DNA from: Rhynchopus euleeides
Taxonomy: Eukaryota; Euglenozoa; Diplonemea; Diplonemida; Diplonemidae
Assembly: GCA_963210315.1 (NCBI GenBank)
Contig: OY723323.1
Location: 186,001 to 250,000, forward strand
Length of the DNA stretch: 64,000 nucleotides
Direction: 5' to 3'
This document shows positions 1-9,100 of the stretch, piece after piece (position 1 is the stretch's first letter; each line of letters starts with the position of its first letter). The notes below the pieces were generated by a model. That model saw only the letters and a program-made list of their open reading frames with translations, searched no databases and was not told where the DNA came from. The position numbers and the translations under genes were made by a program.

Positions 1-505
1 GATCCAAATTGTCAGGCAGAATCAAATTGTCAGGTAGAGTCATATTGTCAGGCAGAATCAAATTGTCAGGTAGAAGCAAATTGTCAGGAAGAACCAAATT
101 GTCAGGCAGAATCAAATTGTCAGGCAGATCCAAATTGTCAGGAAGATCCAAATTGTCAGGCACATCCAAATTGTCAGGCAGAATCAAATTCTCAGGTAGA
201 GTCATATTGTCAGGCAGAATCAAATTGTCAGGTAGAAGCAAATTGTCAGGAAGAACCAAATTGTCAGGCAGAATCAAATTGTCAGGTAGAAGCAAATTGT
301 CAGGAAGAACCAAATTGTCAGGCAGAATCAAATTGTCAGGCAGATCCAAATTGTCAGGAAGAAGCAAGTTGTCAGGCAGAAGCAAATTGTCAGGCAGAAT
401 CAAATTGTCAGGCAGATCCAAATTGTCAGGAAGAACCAAATTGTCAGGCAGGTTCAAATTGTCAGGCAGAATCAAATTGTCAGGCAGAGCCGAATTGTCA
501 GGTAG
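1..505. repeat. 18-bp tandem minisatellite, about 28 units
   Basis: About 28 imperfect 18-bp units built on the core AAATTGTCAGG, already in progress at the window edge. Units differ mainly at the bases around AGAATC/AGATCC/AGAAGC. Because 18 is divisible by three, the array is open in one + frame (9-551), which would read as a hexapeptide repeat of the KLSGRI/KLSGRS type. No start context or flanking domain supports a gene. Just after the array, 509-533 can fold into a hairpin (TCGATCAG ... CTGATCGA), and 566-577 is the palindrome CCGCACGTGCGG. Confidence 0.9.
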
Positions 506-551
506 GACTGATCGATCAGCTTTCCCTGATCGATTGATCGGTAGCTTTTGA

Positions 552-1420
552 CTGAGCCGCTTTGACCGCACGTGCGGTGTTGACTGGAAGCAGGCAATGC
601 CGGACCCCCTGGCGAGCGGCTTCTTGGAAGTTGTATTGCTCTCTCTCTGCCAATCCCGAGCAACAGCTAGCTGTCACCGTATGTCCCCGTGGCCAGTAGA
701 AGGTCGTCCCACTGTGTTTCTCTCCATTTCCGACCAGCACCTCGCTGCGCGGGGGTGTGTTTCTGACCAAGTGTCCTTTGTTTCTGCGTTGTTCTGCCCT
801 GGGAGCACTCTCTGGCGGCAGTCTGGCCCCAAGGTGAAGTGGCCTGCACCCGAACATGTCCAAAAATGTATTTTTTGGCATTGTCGGAGTGTGTGCGGGG
901 TCCAGGAGCGTGTTTTTTTGAGCCAAATTGACCAAATTAATTTCCGTCACACTTTTTTTGTAAGGGATGGCTGGAGGTAGGCCCCCTCTACTCTCATTCT
1001 GGTCCACCTCGATGCGACTGCCACTGCCGACTGCCATCTCAGCCCAACACACCTCACACCACACACCCCCGCCTCTCAGGGAGTTGGCCGCACCACACCT
1101 GGGCGCGGAGGCGTCGGCGGGGTTCGGGGGGCAGGGGCAGGGGCGGCAGCGGCTTGCCACCCTCACCTGCCACTCCGGGGCAGGGCGGAGTCGAGGTGTC
1201 TCGCCAGGCAGTGCTGCAGGGGCGCCGCGATGCCGCTGCCGCACACACCGCCGGAAGCGCCACCGCCAGCACCGCGGCGTCCTCCCCGCCGCGCTGCGCC
1301 ACCTCGGTGCCGCACTCCGCCGCTGCTGCTGCCCGAGTGACCTCGGGGTCGGGCATCACCTCCTCCGCATCGACACACCCGCAGTCTGCAGCCAGCCTCA
1401 AGCTCTCCCGCAACGAGCCT
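552..1420. other. Upstream region of the coiled-coil gene, no firm gene
   Basis: No recognisable product is seen on either strand. A pyrimidine-rich stretch ending CTCTCAG near 1080 is followed by sequence that is open in the frame of the next gene, so this may be a splice acceptor or the 5' part of that gene. The open frame continues upstream of its first ATG from about 1082. Confidence 0.4.
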
Positions 1421-2689
1421 ATGCTGGACGGGCCAGAGCTGCTCCGCATGGGCCCTGGGGGGTCTAGCGTGCCCCCCGCCGACCACCACCCCATCACCAC
1501 GTCGCGGCACCTGGAGTCCGCCACAGCAGGTGCGCAGCACCACAGCCGCCACCCCGCCCCGCCGCCCTCTGCCAGCGCAGGCGTGCTGCGCACCACAGCG
1601 CTGCCCTCGACGCCTGTCGTGCGGTACCCCGTCGGGGGGAGGGCGGCAGAGGGGCAGGAGGGTGCCCTGCTGCCGGGAGTTGCCGCCACGCCCGCACCGA
1701 CTCCGGTCTCCAAGCCCGCCGAGGAGGAGAGGGCGGTGGTGCCGCCCGCAGCCCAGCCCCGCCGGGCCTGGGTGCCCGCCCCCAGCCCCGCCGCCGCGCC
1801 CGCAGCAGCGGGGCTGGGGGAGGGCGGCGCGACACCCGCCCCTCTGCCGCACCGCATCGCACCCTACACCGTGGCGGGGCGCCCCTACACGGGGCCCCAT
1901 GTGGGGCCGCCTGCGGCGCGCCCCAGGCCGATCTCACCACCTCTGCCACCGCCTGTCAGCGACGCGGGCCCCACAACCACAGGGATAACCTCCCTGCCAC
2001 CGGGGCTGGGGCTGGGGGTCGGTGTCGGTGTCGGGGTGGATGCCCTGGCGGCGGCGGCGGCGCCGCCGCCGCCGCAGCCGTTGCCCGTGGTGGTGTCGGC
2101 GGCGGCGGCGCAGCCGCCGCCCCACCCTCTGAGCCCGCCTCTGCCGGTGGGGGGTGACGTTTCCTCAAGGGTTGGGGTGCGGCAGGGAGGCGTGGGTGTG
2201 GGTGTGGGTGGTCTGCTGTCCGGACAGGTGTTCCCCCCTGCAGTGCATGTGGGGGGGAGAGGTGTGCTGGCGGTGCCGCCTGCGGGGGTGGTGCCGGGGG
2301 CGGGTGCGGCGGCGCCGTGTGTGGGGTGTCTCGAGGCTTCGCGGAAGGAGGATGCGCTGCGCAGGAGCCTCGATGCGAAGGAGCAGCACATGCAGGTGCT
2401 GCAGAGGGAGAATGCGCACCTCCGCTCGCAGGTGCTCAGCGCGGTGGCGGTGCCGGTGCAGACGGTGGTGGTGCCGGCACCGCAGAGGCTCGCCCTGTTC
2501 CCCTACGGCACTGCCAGGCACAGGCCCCCCGTGTCGTGGGAGCTGGGTGTTGGGATGGCGCAGCAGCAGCAGCAGCAGCAGCAGCAATATCAGAAGCACT
2601 GCCCCCCATCACGGACCCCACCCGCACCTCTGTCGCCCCTTGGGGACCCTCTCCCGCCACCGACGTCGCCTTCGGCAGGGCTGGTCTGA
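1421..2689 (+). CDS. Orphan Pro/Gly/Ala-rich protein with C-terminal coiled coil and polyQ
   Basis: I do not recognise this protein. From the first in-frame ATG it is 422 aa; the frame is open about 110 codons further upstream, so the N-terminus may be longer or spliced. Most of the chain is low-complexity Pro, Gly, Ala and Val. Near residues 300-342 a charged heptad-like stretch begins with CVGC and runs through DALRRSLDAKEQ and LQRENAHLRSQVL, which looks like a short coiled coil or leucine-zipper-like dimerisation segment. A run of nine Gln follows at about residues 380-390, then a Pro-rich tail ending in TGA. No basic DNA-binding region precedes the coiled coil, so calling it a bZIP factor is not justified. 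A regulatory or scaffold role is only a guess. The next gene lies about 1.1 kb downstream on the same strand. Confidence 0.5.
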   Translation: MLDGPELLRMGPGGSSVPPADHHPITTSRHLESATAGAQHHSRHPAPPPSASAGVLRTTALPSTPVVRYPVGGRAAEGQEGALLPGVAATPAPTPVSKPAEEERAVVPPAAQPRRAWVPAPSPAAAPAAAGLGEGGATPAPLPHRIAPYTVAGRPYTGPHVGPPAARPRPISPPLPPPVSDAGPTTTGITSLPPGLGLGVGVGVGVDALAAAAAPPPPQPLPVVVSAAAAQPPPHPLSPPLPVGGDVSSRVGVRQGGVGVGVGGLLSGQVFPPAVHVGGRGVLAVPPAGVVPGAGAAAPCVGCLEASRKEDALRRSLDAKEQHMQVLQRENAHLRSQVLSAVAVPVQTVVVPAPQRLALFPYGTARHRPPVSWELGVGMAQQQQQQQQQYQKHCPPSRTPPAPLSPLGDPLPPPTSPSAGLV

Positions 2690-3760
2690 GCAGGCGTGTG
2701 TGTGGCGTGTAATGACGGAGTCCTGCAAGCAGGGCGGCGTGCTGACCCATGGGCTTGAAAGGTAGGTCTGTCCCTGCCAGGCGCCACCGAGTCTCCCGAA
2801 AAGGATTCGTGTGTGGCAGTGAAGGCAGTGGGGATGACACCAAAGAGCAGGGCGTGGGATTGTTGTGCTCTGTGTGTTCTGCACTGCGGCATTTAGAGCG
2901 TCGTTAGATGTGTGTGTGGATCCCTTTTTTTGGGGCATTGTGTTGTGCTGTGTTGGTTTGCGCACACAGTGTGCGAAAACCGTGCTTCTGTGTATGTCCA
3001 AGCATATTAGTGTATCCGATTTAGATGTGATGGGGGGGGTGGTGGCGGCGGACACACCGTGCGCATGTGAAAGGGGATTGATATGGAATTCGCCGGACCC
3101 CCCCCCCCCCCCCCCGGAATATTATCTTCCGTTACATCTCTCTCTGTTAGACACGCGGCCACAACAAGTGGGCGAAATTAGGGCACGAGAGAAAGCAAAA
3201 GGGCGAGTCGACGGGGGGGAGGGGGGTTGTCCGTTTATTGCGAGTATTAGAGGCATGTCTTGGCCAGAGTATGTTTGTTTTCCGGCCTGGGGGCACAGTG
3301 CGGCGGAGTCGTGGAGCCACTGCCACTGCCCCTGCCCTGGGCTCTCCCCGAGCCTGGTTCACCGACTCCAGCCGGGAGACCAGCGCTCCACCTGCGGCCC
3401 CACGCACCCCTCCCTCACCCACGAAACCCTCTCTCTCCATCCCATGCCCGCGCCCATGCCAGCACCCACAGACTGCCAGACAACACTACATACATACACA
3501 CACCCTGCAGCACACCCCACCCGCATCCCCCCACACACACTGGATCAGATCCAGCCCTACACCACACTACCACCTCCTCCTTTTTTCACCTTCTCTCTCT
3601 CTCCCCACACACCGCCCTGCGGGCTGTCTCCCCCCCCCTGGCACCACCACCACCACCACCACACCGCCTCACTCGCTTCTTCTTCTTCTCCCCCGCCTTC
3701 TCTTCTGGCTTTTTTGACAAACCATAAGAAGCGCTAAGCGAAAAACACCACACCCGAGAT
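2690..3760. other. Intergenic spacer, C-rich and low-complexity
   Basis: Contains a 17-nt C run near 3100 and short CA and CT repeats. From about 3570 to 3710 it is strongly pyrimidine-rich, ending in a TTCTTCTTCTCC-type tract and an AG near 3730. This could be a trans- or cis-splice acceptor for the next gene. Open frames here are low-complexity and not supported as genes. Confidence 0.5.
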
Positions 3761-4831
3761 ATGTCCGGCATCCAGCAGGCCACGGCTGCCCCTGCTTCTG
3801 CTGCCATGCAGTTCCCCCCCCCGCTTCTCCGCCCGGCACACGACGCCTCTGCCAAGCCTGCCGTGTCGGGGTTCGTGCCTCTCTCCCTCCCCGAGACAGC
3901 CACGACTGCCTACACCTCCGCCATCTCGGGCCTCCCTTCCTCCTCCTCCGCGATGGCGCCCTCCGCCGAGCGCCAGATGCCAGAGCTCATCACACTCAAG
4001 CCCTCCGGCTACAACGTGCTGTCCGGGATGTACAAACTGGTGCCGGGGGGCAGCGTCAACGGGGAGCCGGTGTGGTGCAGCATGGGGTGGCGCCTCTTCT
4101 CCGGGAAGCGGGGCCACTGGCTTCTGAGCAGCTGCGAGGCGGAGATGTTTGAGAACCGCGGCTACATCCGCAGCGCGGAGCCCCACGCCGGGCGTGCCCC
4201 CCACGAGGTGACTGCCTGGCAGGCACACACCGGGTGTGGCTGGGAGGCGTGCACCGCAACCCTCTTTGAGATCGCGGAGGGCCCCGCGGATGCGATGCAC
4301 AGCGCAATCCCCTCGTCCTGCTCCTCCATGTCCACCATCGGGGACAGCTACTTCAACTCCGAGTTTGACGACCTGTTTGGAGGCGTGGCCCGCGCGGAGA
4401 GCGTCGCCATCAAGCCGAAGGGGATGCACGAATCCCCCGTCATCCACGAGGATGAGCTGGACGGGCCCTTCTCCCTCGACGCCCCTGCGGGCGATGTGAC
4501 GGACGCCGCAAGCTCCAGCTTCGGCGAGGGGCTGGGCCACCGCAGCTCCACCCTGTCGGGTGTGTCCTCCTCCTCCTCCTCCTCCGCCCTGTCAGGCGTG
4601 TCGTCCAACCCGCGCACGCTGCTGCACTTCCTGAAGGCGAGCAGCACCCCGCCTGTGGGGCTGGGGCAGTCCGCCGAGTGGGGTGGGCCGAGCCTCCGCC
4701 CCGAGGGCCTTGCCGCACCACAGGCGCCCCACAGGAAGCGCGCAAAGAGGTCGCTCGCTGCGGCAGTCCCGCAGTACGCCTATGACCAGCCCGCGGAGGT
4801 GGGGTGCCGTGTGGCATGCCCTCTGATGTGA
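3761..4831 (+). CDS. Orphan 356-aa protein with one compact domain and C-terminal basic motif
   Basis: A good ATG follows a pyrimidine tract and an AG. The N-terminal 70 residues are Ala/Ser/Pro-rich. Residues about 75-157 form the only globular-looking segment. Its pattern is LKPSGYNVLSGMYKL, then VNGEPVW, LFSGKRGHWLLS and HEVTAWQ. This resembles short beta-rich NGxPVW...G-x-W modules that recur in many protist proteins and have no settled name, to my knowledge. Acidic and Ser-rich stretches follow (poly-Ser near residue 270). Near the C-terminus HRKRAKR could be a nuclear localisation signal. There is no signal peptide or membrane segment. The function is unknown. Coding is supported by the long frame, ordered domain-like composition and absence of homopolymers. 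It ends in TGA. Confidence 0.65.
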   Translation: MSGIQQATAAPASAAMQFPPPLLRPAHDASAKPAVSGFVPLSLPETATTAYTSAISGLPSSSSAMAPSAERQMPELITLKPSGYNVLSGMYKLVPGGSVNGEPVWCSMGWRLFSGKRGHWLLSSCEAEMFENRGYIRSAEPHAGRAPHEVTAWQAHTGCGWEACTATLFEIAEGPADAMHSAIPSSCSSMSTIGDSYFNSEFDDLFGGVARAESVAIKPKGMHESPVIHEDELDGPFSLDAPAGDVTDAASSSFGEGLGHRSSTLSGVSSSSSSSALSGVSSNPRTLLHFLKASSTPPVGLGQSAEWGGPSLRPEGLAAPQAPHRKRAKRSLAAAVPQYAYDQPAEVGCRVACPLM

Positions 4832-4941
4832 GCGGGACAGGCAAGACGTGATGATAAATGAGGAGGTGGAGGTGGTACAGTCTGATGAACGGGGTGAGAT
4901 ACCTGCACAACACCACTCCCACCCTCCCCCCCCCCCCCCTA

Positions 4942-5865
4942 GGGGGGGTCAAATGCCACCCTTTTACGTGGACAAACACGATTTTTCAAAAAACCGGCGC
5001 AGAGGCCCCAAAGCCCCCGTAAACCCTCCAAACCCCCCCCAGATCGGTCCGGAAACCCATCGAACCCCACTTTTCCACCATTCCGGGCACCTCAGGTGCC
5101 CGAATTGGGGTACCTAAATTTTGTGCCACCGTTTGGTACCGGACAGTGCCACTGTGTGGGAGGTTGGAAAAGAAAATGCCCCAACACACCACATCTGAGG
5201 GTTGCAATGCATGTTGCTTGCCAACCACGTCATCCGGTGGGTGTCAGGCGCTATGTAGGTGGCATTAGCCAGGTCTTCGATGAGTTCTGGCTTGTATATG
5301 TACCTCCCTGCCACCATGCACCGGGAGGCTGCCTGTAGGTACGGAACAAGTCCAGATGGTCGTGTGATTCCTGTGCAGCAGTGCTCCACAACCGGGATGT
5401 GTTGACAACGACTGTTGCAACACGAGCTGTACATTCCGGGAACACACGAAGTGCGCTGTCGTGGTACCCATTGTGCCAGAATTGGTAGTTGCTGCGGTCT
5501 ACTTTGCCTGGCCCAAGAGCACTGGTACTGAACGGTGCAATATGCGTGGCGAGGTGAATGCAACGGAAGGGCGCAAAGTCAATACAGCTCTCGGATGGCG
5601 GGTGGTGGTGCCACTAGTGTGTGACGTTCACTCGAGGATACAACGCATCACAATGAATCAGCAACCGTGGACCGAGTACAATACGCTCTCTGTGGCTGGT
5701 GTGGGGGACAAAGGCAGTGCCTGTGCCGCAGGCAGGGAGGTACATATACAAGCCAGAACACATCGAAGACCTGGCTCATGCCACCTACATAGCGCCTGAC
5801 ACCCACCGGATGACGTGGTTGGCAAGCAACATGCATTGCACCTCAGATGTGGTGTGTTGGGGCAT
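4942..5865. mobile_element. Fold-back TIR element, copy 1 (right end in gap)
   Basis: Starts after a TA dinucleotide inside a C-run (4940-4941) with GGGGGGGTCAAATG. A terminal arm of roughly 360 bp is followed by about 420 bp of unique middle and the start of the inverted arm, which runs into the assembly gap. It is nearly identical to the copy at 25476-26623 but lies in the opposite orientation. The middle contains no recognisable transposase. TA flanks and long TIRs suggest a non-autonomous Tc1/mariner-like or fold-back element; the superfamily is inferred. Confidence 0.85.
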
Positions 5866-6065
5866 NNNNNNNNNNNNNNNNNNNNNNNNNNNNNNNNNNN
5901 NNNNNNNNNNNNNNNNNNNNNNNNNNNNNNNNNNNNNNNNNNNNNNNNNNNNNNNNNNNNNNNNNNNNNNNNNNNNNNNNNNNNNNNNNNNNNNNNNNNN
6001 NNNNNNNNNNNNNNNNNNNNNNNNNNNNNNNNNNNNNNNNNNNNNNNNNNNNNNNNNNNNNNNNN
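5866..6065. other. Assembly gap of 200 N
   Basis: A run of N replaces the right arm of the fold-back element. About 235 bp of that arm would be expected from the complete copy at 25.5-26.6 kb, so the join between this element and the LINE 3' flank is not resolved. Confidence 0.99.

Positions 6066-6096
<31 letters not shown>
6066..6096. repeat. (CT)n microsatellite at LINE-1 3' end
   Basis: About 15 CT units directly abut the 3' end of the minus-strand LINE. A short CT run (14112-14123) also flanks its presumed 5' end, suggesting insertion into a CT/GA microsatellite. Confidence 0.9.
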
Positions 6097-6099
<3 letters not shown>

Positions 6100-6154
6100 T
6101 GCTTATAGTGTGAATATCCCCGAAACGAAAATACTCGCACCCCAAGGGTGTCGT

Positions 6155-9100
6155 CTACTTAACTACGCGGGCCCGCGGCCCGGTAGACTCCCCTTGTTTG
6201 AGAGAGGAGCTGCTCTGGTGGGGTGAGGGAAGTGACACAGGAGGAGGAGGAGGCGCAGGCGCCACACGGTCTGTAGCGCCCGGTGACGCGCTACGTGAGG
6301 AAGGAGGATTAAGGTAGGCCCGGAAGCCTGTGGGCGCGTGCGGTGACCGCGCACGGGCGGAGGAGGAAGAGGCACCAGAACGGGGCCTTTGGGGAAGGGC
6401 TGCGTCAACGGACACGCCGTCGGGAGGGGAGGTAGTAGGAGAAGGTGGGTCCGGATCAGCGGCGCCCACGTCAGCGTCAGCGTCAGCGGTGGGGATCACG
6501 TGGTCGACCCTAGGCCTTTGGGCAGGCAGTGCCGGGGTGGAACCGGTATGCGCCTCTAAGGCGGTGCGCTTCAGCTGCGCCACGGCGGGGATGGATGGCC
6601 TGACGCCGTCGGGTGAGAGCCTCCTACGAGGCTGCATCAGGTGGCGGTGGGGTGAGCCCGGGGAGCACACGGTATGGGCCAGCCTCTTCAGGATAACTGG
6701 AGGGGTGGCGGGCTCGGGAGTAGCGGGACACGGGGTCGCTTCAGGGGAGGGCTGAGGCGCAGGCACACGGGGTGGCGTGGTGGAGGGAAGATCTCCCACG
6801 GTAGGCGCAGTCGCCTCTGGGAAGGGCGGGGTTGGCGGCACATGGGGCGGCGGGGTGGGGGCGTCTGCCTCCACAGGCGTCGCAGGGGCGGGAGGGGCGT
6901 GGTGGCCCTTCTTGCAGCAAGCGGTGGGGCGTCTGTCATCCATCTCAGGCAGAGAGGCGCAGACCCCGCAGGGGGGCAGGTCATGGTCGCGGCAGCCGTG
7001 GTGGCCACGCTTGCAGCACATGTTGGAGGAGCTGCAGGTGCCGCAGCGGAGCAGCCGGTGCGTGCTGCAGAACTGCACGGGCAGTCCGTCATCCTGGCGG
7101 TGGTGGGCCCGGCAGCAGTCTTCCATTCGCAGGGTTCGGTTGTGCCCCGCCGCGTCGCAGTCATGGCACTTGGGCTTGGAGTGGGCCCTGCAGACGTTGC
7201 GAGCCAGCACCTCCGAACGGGGGGCATAGCGCTCAGCGCCGCACGGCGCCGACCTCGGGCTGACCGTGTCGAGGGGGTCACGGGTGGGGGCTACGGGAGT
7301 AGGGTCCCACTGTTCGCTTCGCGTGTCCCGGTCGGGCACCTCGGTATACGACGGGGTAAGGTCCAGGCCCCACGACTTGCTCGAGGCCCAGTGGATCGCG
7401 CGGGGAATCTGCTCGATCAGGATACGGGTGGTGAGCCCGTGGCAGGCAAAGCGGGGGCGCGGCTCAAGACCGCCCCAGACTTCCTTCACCCCCACCGCGC
7501 GGAGGCAGTAGACACGCGAGACAAACGCGCCAGGCAGGGGCGCGCGGAGGTTAACTGCTTCACACTGGGAGACAAGGTATTTCAACATCTGCCCCATCAT
7601 GCGTCCACGCATGTTGAGTGGGGCGGGCTGGGTTCCTGCCGGGGCGCCAGTAGCGATCGGGCAGACGTCGAGCCCGGAGAAGACCTCGAAGTCGATGGCG
7701 AGCTCGCAGAAGGAGACGGACCCCTCCCTCGTCCAGGTGAGACGACCGAGCCAGGCCCGCAGGGCACGCATGATGCACTCTCCGTGAGTCCAGCGGGGTG
7801 GGTTGTCCGGCAGTGAGGCCAGGTCGGACTGATGGGGCGCAGCGGGTCGCGCTAGCGCTGCGTCCCACGCGCAAACAGTTGGGGATACCCCGAGGCGCTC
7901 ACGTTCCAGCACATCTCTGCGGGCGACTATCGTGCTCATTAGGTGGTGCAGGTCCTTCGCCCGCACCGTACCGGATAGGGGTTTCGGTATGATGCCCCAG
8001 TTGGCTAGGCAGGGCGGCCATGAGAGGCGCTCCTCACAGAGACCCGCGTACCGCTCCCGGGCACGGACGTCGTTGTGGGCAGGGCATTCCCATAAGAGAT
8101 GCGTGACGGTTTCGGGGGAGCCCGTATCGCAATTCCGGCAGAGGCGGTCGCTACCCGGCTCCGGCTGTGTTGCTGTGAGGGGTAGGGGCACCTCACCCGA
8201 GTCGTCGAGGACATCGAACTCGGACGGGGCTGAGCTCGACGAGTCGTCGTCATCATCGGTGTCACCGGCAGCGTCGCCGTCCGCGGGTGCTGTGGCGTGG
8301 TCGGCAGCGGTCACAGGAGGTGGAGTAGGAGCGGTCGAGCGCTCGGCCTCCGGCCCGTCAGGCGCGGAGTCCGTCGCAGCCCCAAGCTTATTGCGTCCCC
8401 AGCGGTCTGCCAGGAACACGCCCCCAACAATAATGCAGCGCATCGCAGCGGCGAGCACAGGATCCCCACACGATAGCCAGAAGTCGTTTGTCAGCACGGT
8501 GTCAACGCCGTCCTCCACACCGCCGAAGGAGGGTCTGGAGATAGCAAGCCTTCGCCAGATGTTGTGACGCAGCGCCTCGCGTAGCACATGGTTCCGTGCC
8601 GCCACTTCGAGTGAAAGCAGTGGTTCGGAACCTCCTGGAGCAGATATGAGGGAAACATCATCGCCGCAGGTGAGGGAGGCCGGCGGCAGTCCTTTTTTGA
8701 GCGCAAGCCCGATAGGCCCGAGGGGGACGTCGATGCGTGTTTTTTGTGCATACATGGCCCGAATGCGGTTGAATCGCGGGATCAATTCTGGTAGGCGGCG
8801 GCAGGAGTCTAGAAGTAGGAGCAGCATGCGATACGGCACTATGATTCCTGGGTGAAGGAGGTGTCCCTTCGAGGCAATGGAGAGGGCCGCTGCGGTGCTG
8901 CGGGAGGGATGGCGGTCACCGTATAGGCAGTTTGAGGCTCGGGTCTCTAGGTCGCGGAGGACCCGGTGGTCAATGGGCGCATACCAGCCACCGAAGATCG
9001 CTCGGGGCATGACTGCGCCAGCAATCAGGCCGTGTCGCTGCTCAAAGGTCGCAGGCGAGCTGCCCAGGCGGCGTAAGGGGGCATGCGCTTTACTCGCCCG

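Noticed and set aside
9-551. 180-codon open frame across the minisatellite
   Set aside because: Openness follows from an 18-bp period without stops; no start context or domain.
5658-6226. Open frames crossing the assembly gap
   Set aside because: They exist only because N is read as sense and CT repeats are open.
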